The position numbers were made by a program, and so were the translations under genes. DNA of 7,297 nucleotides from Paracoccaceae bacterium (GTDB lineage Bacteria; Pseudomonadota; Alphaproteobacteria; Rhodobacterales; Rhodobacteraceae), in assembly GCA_002712045.1 (NCBI GenBank), contig PARX01000042.1:4769-12065 (forward strand). The letters are read 5' to 3'. The notes beneath the pieces were generated by a model. That model made no database searches, was not told the DNA's origin, and worked only from the letters and a program-made list of their open reading frames with translations. Of this stretch, positions 1 to 6,043 are shown piece by piece (the stretch's first letter is position 1; each line of letters opens with the position of its first letter).

Positions 1-1094
1 AGATCATCCTTTTTCATATCAATTATTTCTCGTTGAACCGCAAATGTATCTCCCGTTTCACAAACTGGACCCACAACATCATACAATGAAGAAGAACTCT
101 CAATATTCTCTGCAATTGGTATAATTTCATGATGAGCTTCATAAAGAGCAGGTCTAATTAGATCATTCATAGCCGCATCGACTATTAAAAAATCCCTCCC
201 TTCACCCTTCTTAAGGTAAATTACGGAGCTAATTAACAAACCGGAATTACCGACAATCCAACGCCCGGGCTCTAATTCTATTTCACAACCTAAATCTTTA
301 AAAATTTCAGTAACCAAAGCGCCATATTCTAAGTGAGAAGGTATTTTTGTATCGTTCAGCCCATAATCTATGCCCAATCCACCACCCAAATCTATCCTAG
401 AAATTTCATGCCCATCCAACCTCAAATCCATTGCTAACTTATGTATTTTTAAGAATGCTGCACGGTACGGCTCTAAATCTAATATCTGACTTCCTATATG
501 AACATCAATCCCAACAATTTTGACTGACGGTAACGATGCGGCAAATGCATAAATTTCCCGCGCATTAATGATGGGAATACCAAACTTATTTTGAGATTTT
601 CCAGTTGATATTTTTGAATGGGTTTTTGCATCAATATCCGGATTTACTCTTATTGTTAACGGAACTGTTACATTAAGATTCGAGGCAACCCGTGAAATTT
701 CGATTAATTCAGGTTCACTTTCAACATTAAACTGCCTGACTCCACCGCTTATCGCCAGATGTATCTCTTCATTTGTTTTACCAACACCAGAAAAAACAAT
801 ACGATCACTTGGAATACCTGCTGCCTTAGCACGTAAATACTCCCCACCTGAAACCACATCCATCCCTGAGCCAAGGTTTCCTAATATCTTTAATATTGCT
901 TGATTTGAATTGGCTTTCATAGCGTATGAAATCGAGCAATTTAATTTTGAAAAGGCTTTTGAAAAAGATTGATAGTTTTTTTCAATCGCCCTTTGTGAAT
1001 AAACATAAAATGGAGTTCCAACTGAGGAAGCAATCTCTCTAATAGCCACTTTATCAACGTGAAGCTCTCTCTTCTTGTAATTAAAATTATCCAT
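1..1094 (-). CDS. lysA: Diaminopimelate decarboxylase, 3' end cut by window edge
   Basis: PLP-dependent fold-III decarboxylase that converts meso-diaminopimelate to L-lysine in the cytoplasm, the last step of lysine synthesis. The reading frame begins at ATG 1094 and stays open to the left edge, giving 364 codons. The family is usually about 410-425 residues, so roughly 50 C-terminal residues lie outside. Visible motifs in order: YAMKAN with the PLP Schiff-base lysine K60; HIGSQ at 199-203; the glycine-rich phosphate-binding loop GGGLGIDY at 237-244; EPGR at 275-278; and the active-site CETGD at 345-349, whose cysteine comes from the partner subunit in the dimer. The start is supported by a purine-rich AAGAAG stretch just upstream and by the expected N-terminus. 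It lies 64 bp downstream of the small lipoprotein gene, on the same strand as argH, so co-transcription is likely. The family assignment is very secure. Confidence 0.96.
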   Translation of the reverse strand, partial: MDNFNYKKRELHVDKVAIREIASSVGTPFYVYSQRAIEKNYQSFSKAFSKLNCSISYAMKANSNQAILKILGNLGSGMDVVSGGEYLRAKAAGIPSDRIVFSGVGKTNEEIHLAISGGVRQFNVESEPELIEISRVASNLNVTVPLTIRVNPDIDAKTHSKISTGKSQNKFGIPIINAREIYAFAASLPSVKIVGIDVHIGSQILDLEPYRAAFLKIHKLAMDLRLDGHEISRIDLGGGLGIDYGLNDTKIPSHLEYGALVTEIFKDLGCEIELEPGRWIVGNSGLLISSVIYLKKGEGRDFLIVDAAMNDLIRPALYEAHHEIIPIAENIESSSSLYDVVGPVCETGDTFAVQREIIDMKKDD

Positions 1095-1158
1095 AATCTT
1101 CTTCTTAGTATTTAATTAAAAGGTCGTTTATGATTAAACTTTAAAATTGTAAAACAAT

Positions 1159-1266
1159 TTAACTGCTAATTTCAGTGGAGCTTCCAGGTCTAGTCGGATC
1201 CCCAGCCACACCACAAGAAACCAAAACAGTAAAAGAAAGTAAAAGTATTATTTTTAACAATTTCAT
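1159..1266 (-). CDS. lptM: LptM-like small lipoprotein (35 aa)
   Basis: A 35-codon gene: a lysine-containing N-terminus (MKLLK), a hydrophobic stretch, the lipobox L-V-S-C with lipidated Cys at residue 19, and a short tail beginning CGVAGDPTRP. A cysteine-glycine start followed by a Gly/Asp/Pro-rich segment resembles the CG-x-x-G-x-x-x-x-P pattern of LptM (formerly YifL). In enterobacteria LptM is an outer-membrane lipoprotein that helps the LptDE lipopolysaccharide translocon mature. The ATG overlaps the argH TGA as ATGA, suggesting translational coupling, and GGAG plus AAGAAG purine stretches precede it inside the argH end. A similar small lipoprotein gene sits between argH and lysA in many alphaproteobacteria, which supports it being real despite its size. 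The function here is inferred from pattern and synteny; the lipoprotein call itself is stronger than the LptM role. Confidence 0.83.
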   Translation of the reverse strand: MKLLKIILLLSFTVLVSCGVAGDPTRPGSSTEISS

Positions 1267-2660
1267 AAAGATAACTTCTTTCTCCAAGTTAAAACTTGCT
1301 TTCTAACTTCTTCTGGCGATGTACCGCCATAACTAGTTCTAGAAGCAACTGAATTCTGTACACTCAATACGGAATAAACCCCCTTGTTTATTAGACTGTT
1401 AGCTTCCTGCATATCATCAAGACTAAGATCCTTTAACTCACAACTATTCTCTTCTGCACGCTTTACTAGTTTACCTGTTATTTCATGAGCTTCTCTAAAA
1501 GGTATTTTTATATTTTTTACTAACCAATCAGCTAAATCAGTTGCCGTTGAAAAACCAACAGACGCTGCTTTTTCCAAATTGGTTTTATTTGGTTTTAATT
1601 CGTTAAGCATCCCTGTCATAACCCTGAGTGATAAAAGCAACGTATCAGCTGCGTCAAATACTTGCTCTTTATCCTCCTGCATATCTTTTGAGTATGTCAG
1701 AGGTAATCCTTTCATTGTAGTTAATAATGCCACTAAGGACCCATTAATTCGAGAAACTTTGGCTCTAATCAACTCAGCCGCATCTGGATTTTTTTTCTGA
1801 GGCATAATAGAAGACCCACTTGAAAATCTTTCTGATATTTCAACAAAATTAAACTGAGCAGAGGACCAAATCACTAGTTCCTCTGAGAAACGACTTAGAT
1901 GTGTTGCGCAGATTGCTGAGCAAGTCAAAAATTCTAAAGCAAAGTCTCTATCTGAAGTACTATCAATAGAGTTAGCCATGGGACGATCAAAGCCAAGTAT
2001 TTTTGAAGTAGTATGCCGATCAATTGGGAAAGAGGTTCCAGCTAGTGCTGCCCCACCCAATGGACACTCATTTAGTCTTCGTCTTGCATCTTCAAACCGC
2101 GCAAGATCTCTCCCAAACATTTCAACGAAAGCCATCATATGATGGCTCCAGCTCACTGGTTGAGCAACCTGCATATGTGTAAAACCTGGCATTATAAGAT
2201 CACTATTCAAATCAGCTTGATTTATAAACGCCTCAATCAATTTTCTCAAATCACTAATGGCTATGTCTATATGATCACGAACCCACATTCTAAAATCCAG
2301 GGCAACTTGGTCATTTCTAGATCTTGCAGTATGTAATTTCCCCGCGGTGCTTCCAATAAGCTCAGCAAGACGAGCCTCAATATTCATGTGAATGTCTTCT
2401 AATGAAGGTTTGAATTCAAACTTACCCTCTTCGATCTCAAGTCTTATTTTAGCCAATCCCTCACAAATCAAATCAGCTTCACTGAACTCAATAATTCCCT
2501 GTTTTGCCAACATATTTGCATGTGCAACAGAACCCTCTATATCTTGCTTATAAAGACGTTTATCAAAATTAATCGATGCATTAATGCTTTCCATAAGCAC
2601 ATCGGGGCCCTCATCAAAACGACCACCCCACATCAAGTTAGTTTTTACTTTTTTAGCCAT
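1263..2660 (-). CDS. argH: Argininosuccinate lyase
   Basis: Cytoplasmic homotetrameric enzyme of the fumarase/aspartase superfamily; it splits argininosuccinate into arginine and fumarate, the final step of arginine synthesis. It has 465 residues, the normal full length. Visible signatures: N-terminal MWGGRF at 10-15, HTARSRNDQ at 110-118, the T161-H162 catalytic histidine region, and the superfamily signature GSSIMPQKKNP at 282-292, whose S283 is the expected catalytic serine on the mobile loop. The C-terminus has the typical SYGGTSP segment (443-449). The start at 2660 has an AGAG-type ribosome site about 8 bases upstream; no better upstream start is seen. Its stop overlaps the start of the small lipoprotein gene by 4 bp, and lysA follows, so this looks like the first gene of an argH-lptM-lysA transcription unit. 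No defects are seen. Confidence 0.98.
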   Translation of the reverse strand: MAKKVKTNLMWGGRFDEGPDVLMESINASINFDKRLYKQDIEGSVAHANMLAKQGIIEFSEADLICEGLAKIRLEIEEGKFEFKPSLEDIHMNIEARLAELIGSTAGKLHTARSRNDQVALDFRMWVRDHIDIAISDLRKLIEAFINQADLNSDLIMPGFTHMQVAQPVSWSHHMMAFVEMFGRDLARFEDARRRLNECPLGGAALAGTSFPIDRHTTSKILGFDRPMANSIDSTSDRDFALEFLTCSAICATHLSRFSEELVIWSSAQFNFVEISERFSSGSSIMPQKKNPDAAELIRAKVSRINGSLVALLTTMKGLPLTYSKDMQEDKEQVFDAADTLLLSLRVMTGMLNELKPNKTNLEKAASVGFSTATDLADWLVKNIKIPFREAHEITGKLVKRAEENSCELKDLSLDDMQEANSLINKGVYSVLSVQNSVASRTSYGGTSPEEVRKQVLTWRKKLSL

Positions 2661-2716
2661 AGTACATCTCTAGAACTCTAATCCCAAATTAGCTTTCGCT
2701 TATCACAACTACTGAC

Positions 2717-2745
2717 CGTATACTTTGAGTTGATCTAAGGTGCAA
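2717..2745 (-). promoter_or_regulatory. Possible sigma-70-like promoter of argH
   Basis: Read on the minus strand, TTGCAC (2745-2740) and TATACG (2722-2717) are separated by exactly 17 bases. The -35 matches the consensus at 3 of 6 positions and the -10 at 4 of 6. A transcript would begin near 2710, leaving a leader of about 50 bases before the argH start at 2660. Spacing and placement are good, but in such AT-rich DNA matches of this quality arise by chance, so this is only a candidate. Confidence 0.3.
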
Positions 2746-2795
2746 ATTATTAAGAATACTTATTTGTTATCCGTGTTTTTTCTTAAAAATAGTAA

Positions 2796-2827
2796 TTGTG
2801 AATAAAAATAAGAAAGTGATTGATAAT
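2796..2827 (+). promoter_or_regulatory. Weak promoter candidate for the serine hydrolase gene
   Basis: GATAAT at 2822-2827 matches the -10 consensus at 5 of 6 positions. The nearest -35-like element, TTGTGA at 2796-2801, is 20 bases away, longer than the ideal 17. A transcript would start about 70 bases before the ATG at 2905. The surrounding spacer is very AT-rich, so alternatives such as TTGATA at 2820 with a -10 near 2841-2849 cannot be excluded. I see no operator-like palindrome in the rest of this divergent region. Confidence 0.15.
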
Positions 2828-2904
2828 TTTGGTATTCCTAGATTATCTAAATAGAAAATATACAAGCTCACAATATCCACTAATTAGATCATAAAGGATA
2901 GATT

Positions 2905-4059
2905 ATGAATAAATTAAAGCCGATAGCTGCCTTTCCCAACCCAGATTTGCATGTCACTCAAGATAATAAACCCAGATGGCACCAACCCAAAACAAGACGA
3001 CATGGATTTCATAATTTGTATAGAATCCCCCGTTACTCCGTATCGTTTAGAGCAGCTAAAGTTTTACATCTAGAAACAAATATTAACGCTAGCATTGGTA
3101 TGCGTCCTGATGTCAAAAAAATGACTGAAACAAACCATTTTTCTGGTATGGTGGTTTTAAAAGGTCAAGAATTAATTTTTGAACGTTATGCCGATGATTT
3201 TCACCACACACACCCGCATACGATAATGTCTATTAGCAAAATGACACTTAATTTAATTTGTGGAGAATTAATTTCACAGGGCTTATTGGATCCAAACAAA
3301 AAAGTAAAAGAATACTTACCAGAAATCGGGACAGGTTATGCAGAAGCAACAGTCCAACAAGTGTTAAATATGGACTTATCTAACAACTATTCAGAGGATT
3401 ACTCAGACCCATTTGCAAGCAGTTTTATTCATGAAACAACTTTAGGTTGGCGTTTGCCATCAAAAGAAATCCCAGAAATAAACCAAAAAACCTTTTTATC
3501 CTCGATCGAACAGATAGGATCCTCATTAGAAAATAAAACAGGCTATGCTGACTATAAATCGGCAAATACAGATGTTTTAGCATGGGTGGCAGAAAGTGTT
3601 AGCAAGCGTACCTTACGAGAATGGATGATCAATATTGTTGAAGCGATTGGAATCGAAGGAAACTGGCATATGCATACAGATCGAGACGGCTTCCCTGTTG
3701 TTGACGGTGGCGTAAACCTATGCGCTAGAGACTTAGCCCGTTTTGGTCAACTTTTTTGCCGATTTGGTATGGGCGCAGATGGAAATCAAATTGGGAGTAA
3801 GAAATATATTGAAGATACACGAAAAAATCCTGGACCAAAAAATCTTCCACCCAAGGACTTTTATAATTATTCAAACCAGACTATGACGGACGGTACCTGG
3901 TTGGGGCATGGCGGCTATGGGGGTCAGTTTATGCTAGCAAACCCTGATACTGGCATCTCAGTTTCTTTCTTTTCTGTTTTGCAAAACAAAGATGCTTTAG
4001 ATTTAGATTATTCCGTAGATATGGTAAAAATGATGGAGAAAATTAGCCAAGAATATTAA
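2905..4059 (+). CDS. Beta-lactamase-fold serine hydrolase (NylB / class C-like)
   Basis: A 384-residue protein of the beta-lactamase-related serine hydrolase family (class C beta-lactamase, esterase EstB, 6-aminohexanoate-dimer hydrolase NylB). The catalytic pattern is intact: SxxK as S109-I-S-K112; the tyrosine motif as Y217-K-S-A-N-T, resembling the Y-x-S-x-N-T-D-V-L segment of NylB-like enzymes; and the third motif as H335-G-G-Y-G-G in place of KTG. There is no signal peptide or membrane segment, since the first 50 residues are polar and rich in Pro, His and Arg, so it is probably cytoplasmic. That argues against a cell-wall or antibiotic-resistance role and for hydrolysis of a small amide or ester; the substrate is unknown. 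The start has a good ribosome site, AAAGGA six bases before the ATG. It stands alone on this strand, divergent from argH and overlapping the next gene tail to tail. The family is secure; the specific reaction is not. Confidence 0.88.
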   Translation: MNKLKPIAAFPNPDLHVTQDNKPRWHQPKTRRHGFHNLYRIPRYSVSFRAAKVLHLETNINASIGMRPDVKKMTETNHFSGMVVLKGQELIFERYADDFHHTHPHTIMSISKMTLNLICGELISQGLLDPNKKVKEYLPEIGTGYAEATVQQVLNMDLSNNYSEDYSDPFASSFIHETTLGWRLPSKEIPEINQKTFLSSIEQIGSSLENKTGYADYKSANTDVLAWVAESVSKRTLREWMINIVEAIGIEGNWHMHTDRDGFPVVDGGVNLCARDLARFGQLFCRFGMGADGNQIGSKKYIEDTRKNPGPKNLPPKDFYNYSNQTMTDGTWLGHGGYGGQFMLANPDTGISVSFFSVLQNKDALDLDYSVDMVKMMEKISQEY

Positions 4060-4933
4060 CTTTTTTCTTGAAATATTCAAAGCAAAATAAAGATATTATA
4101 ACCAAGAAAAACCCAACCCACTGAGGGGCTGAAAAAAATTGATTGAAAAGCAAGTAGGCTAGTATAGCCGAAAAAATTGGATCAACTGACGTAAGCATCG
4201 AAGCTCTAGTTGCTCCTATTCTCTGCATACCAGCGAAAAAAAACACCCAAGCACCTATATTAAAGACTCCATTCAAAGCCATTGCAACCCATCCCATATT
4301 TGACTGAGGTGGAAGATATTTACTAAACGATGTAAGTATTATTAACAGAAATAACAGACCCCAAGCATTCAAGTAAAACGTTGTCGTTAATGCTCCAATT
4401 TCATTGGTCATTTTCTCTGATAAAAATGTAATAATTACTGCGAAAATCATGCCTATCAAACTGAAAAAAATACCAAGAAAACTAACACTAGATTTATCAC
4501 TCAGGATTAAAAGACTTAACCCGATTAAAACAAAAAGGATGCAGAGCCATTGTATCAAGCTCACAATTTCGACACCCCTTAGATGTGAAATAATAGCTAT
4601 TACAACAGGGAAAAGACAAAGAATTAAAATTGATAAACTTATATCGATATAGATAATGGCCGCGTATAATGCTGCAATCATTCCCAAGGCTAATAATCCA
4701 TTGATAATTGATATTAAGATCAAAGATTTGGGTAAAAAAAATGAAGTGCGGGTTATTAATAACAAACTAATCAGTAAAACTAATCCAATTATTCCTCTTG
4801 TTACCATCAGGGTTATCATCCCAGCGCCATCAGACATGGCGAATTTTGCTGAATTTGGTAAAATAGCAACGCTCAAAGAAGCCAATAATATATAAAAAAT
4901 CCCTATTAAATCACTATTGGTCTTTAAACTCAT
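4043..4933 (-). CDS. EamA/DMT-superfamily permease (10 TM)
   Basis: A 296-residue integral inner-membrane protein with about ten hydrophobic segments (roughly 9-25, 39-60, 71-90, 93-116, 124-144, 150-170, 183-203, 213-236, 248-264, 268-286) and a short basic C-terminal tail (YFKKK). Size and topology fit the drug/metabolite transporter superfamily with two EamA repeats. The second repeat carries the characteristic stretch IGATRASMLTSVDPIFSAIL (239-258), then LLFNQ where many relatives have a Glu (LLxGE), and the QWVGFFLVI segment. Members export amino acids, nucleobases, sugars or other metabolites; the substrate cannot be read from sequence. The start at 4933 has AAAAGG seven bases upstream. 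It follows the proX-like gene on the same strand, but a strong terminator lies between them, so it may need its own promoter or live on read-through. Its last 17 bases overlap the end of the opposing hydrolase gene. Confidence 0.9.
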   Translation of the reverse strand: MSLKTNSDLIGIFYILLASLSVAILPNSAKFAMSDGAGMITLMVTRGIIGLVLLISLLLITRTSFFLPKSLILISIINGLLALGMIAALYAAIIYIDISLSILILCLFPVVIAIISHLRGVEIVSLIQWLCILFVLIGLSLLILSDKSSVSFLGIFFSLIGMIFAVIITFLSEKMTNEIGALTTTFYLNAWGLLFLLIILTSFSKYLPPQSNMGWVAMALNGVFNIGAWVFFFAGMQRIGATRASMLTSVDPIFSAILAYLLFNQFFSAPQWVGFFLVIISLFCFEYFKKKVNILG

Positions 4934-4947
4934 TTTATAACCTTTTC

Positions 4948-4974
4948 AAAAAAGGGGCCCCTAAAAAGGGGCCC
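4948..4974 (-). terminator. Intrinsic terminator after the ProX-like gene
   Basis: On the minus strand, GGGCCCCT pairs with AGGGGCCC (8 bp, seven or more of them G-C or C-G) around a TTTT loop, followed by C and six T residues (4953-4948). It begins 24 bases past the stop of the binding-protein gene and ends about 14 bases before the EamA start at 4933. On the plus strand the hairpin is not followed by a T run, so it works in one direction only. The block is a striking GC island in AT-rich DNA. It is also a direct repeat: the 12-mer AAAAAGGGGCCC occurs at 4949-4960 and again at 4963-4974. Confidence 0.9.
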
Positions 4975-4998
4975 AATTTCAGAAATATTTGTATTAGA

Positions 4999-5937
4999 TC
5001 AATCAGGAACCCATGAAGACCAAACGTCTCTGTTTGCTTCCATCCATTCCGCTACTACTTCTTCAATATCACGCCCATCAATATCAATGGCTTTAATCAT
5101 TCCAGCTTGCTGAACATTTGTAATTGAAGCATTCATAATCATTTGTGAAGCCTCTGGATGCTCGGTTAACATTCCTGGACGACCCGCATTATATGTGATG
5201 TCCACATCCCAACCAGACGCTGGCCATTCAACACTACCAAATGCTGGAAGTTCTACTGAAACCAAATCTAAGACAGCAAAGATCCAATGTGGTGTCCATG
5301 CATATAATACAAACGGCTCTTTACGCTTATACGCAGCTTGTGCTTCAGCCCAATGTGCTGTTTCAGAACCAAGCTCTATAGCCTTAAAATTAACGCCATT
5401 CATATCAAGTCTATCTTGGTCACGGCATTCCCAAGCTGGCGTTGGACAACCTAACAAACGACCCTTAGCACCAGTATCCATACCTTTAAAGAGATCAACG
5501 TGATCATTTAAATCCGAAAGCTTTGGCTCATTTTTGATTGGTCCACCATTTTTTTCAATCAAATATGAAGGAATCCAATAACTACTTGTTCCAATAGGAC
5601 CAGCATCACCTAATTTTACAATACTGCCATCTCCACCCCATTCTTTGATGTAGATATCATTTGTAGTTGAATAAGAAGGCCAGCTTTCACAATGAAAGTC
5701 TATGTCACCAGCACGTTCCCCCTCGGCCACACCAGGGCCAGAAGGCATTGTAATCCGTTTAACTTTATAACCCATCTCGTTCTCAAGAACATAATGGATC
5801 ACTTCACAAGTAACGGCACCACCAGTCCAATCAGGAACAGGTGCTCGAAGCATGCCACCAGCCGAGGCTGATCCAGCAAATCCAATCGCAAGCATTGTTG
5901 CGAAAAAGCTTGTTGTTAATTTATTTTTTAAATTCAT
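4999..5937 (-). CDS. proX: Glycine betaine/proline-type ABC substrate-binding protein
   Basis: A 312-residue periplasmic binding protein of the OpuAC/ProX family (PF04069 type) that would deliver a quaternary amine, such as glycine betaine, proline betaine, choline or a related osmolyte, to the neighbouring permease. It has a Sec signal peptide: MNLKNKL basic start, hydrophobic core, then G-S-A-S-A with predicted cleavage after residue 26. Aromatic residues suited to a cation-pi cage include W37 (PDWTGG), W86 (CESWPSY), W214 and W218 (YAWTPHW), and W243. Four cysteines remain in the mature protein; C164 and C171 in GCPTPAWEC form a close pair, placed like the disulfide of E. coli ProX. The start is supported by GGGAG seven bases upstream. 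It follows the permease gene by 106 bp, an AT-rich spacer with no convincing promoter or hairpin, and is closed by the GC-rich terminator. The exact ligand is not determinable here. Confidence 0.93.
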   Translation of the reverse strand: MNLKNKLTTSFFATMLAIGFAGSASAGGMLRAPVPDWTGGAVTCEVIHYVLENEMGYKVKRITMPSGPGVAEGERAGDIDFHCESWPSYSTTNDIYIKEWGGDGSIVKLGDAGPIGTSSYWIPSYLIEKNGGPIKNEPKLSDLNDHVDLFKGMDTGAKGRLLGCPTPAWECRDQDRLDMNGVNFKAIELGSETAHWAEAQAAYKRKEPFVLYAWTPHWIFAVLDLVSVELPAFGSVEWPASGWDVDITYNAGRPGMLTEHPEASQMIMNASITNVQQAGMIKAIDIDGRDIEEVVAEWMEANRDVWSSWVPD

Positions 5938-6043
5938 ATAGTTTCTCCCAGTTGATTATTACACTTCAAATAATTTTCTTAATAACGATAAGATTTTAAT
6001 TCTCTTTTATTATCATATCCACTCTAAACCAATCCTACAATCA

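Noticed and set aside
1144..1160. Inverted repeat AAATTGT-AAA-ACAATTT overlapping the stop of the LptM-like gene, considered as a terminator before lysA.
   Set aside because: The 7-bp stem has a single G-C pair and is not followed by a T run on the minus strand. Such weak AT-rich hairpins are expected by chance here, and lysA is likely co-transcribed.
1579..1800. Open frame of 73 codons on the plus strand inside argH.
   Set aside because: It is antisense to a well-conserved enzyme gene, has no recognisable domain, and is best explained as a shadow frame.
2139..2336. Open frame of 65 codons on the plus strand inside argH.
   Set aside because: Antisense shadow of argH with no motif or family resemblance.
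2678..2692. Small inverted repeat CTAAT-CCCAA-ATTAG in the argH leader, considered as an operator or attenuator.
   Set aside because: Only 5 bp of mostly A-T stem, with no leader peptide, no alternative fold and no resemblance to an ARG box that I can support.
4404..4895. Two open frames (82 and 79 codons) on the plus strand inside the EamA gene.
   Set aside because: Their composition (rich in Ile, Lys and Asn) is what the reverse complement of a hydrophobic membrane gene produces; no motifs.
5195..5503. Open frame of 102 codons on the plus strand inside the ProX-like gene.
   Set aside because: Shadow of a conserved binding-protein gene; low-complexity Ser/Thr/Ala product without a recognisable domain.
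5938..6043. The 106-bp spacer between the permease and binding-protein genes, examined for a promoter, riboswitch or processing hairpin.
   Set aside because: Only very short AT-rich pairings (for example a 4-bp CTTA/TAAG) and no convincing -35/-10 pair were visible, so nothing was called beyond the ribosome site of the binding-protein gene.
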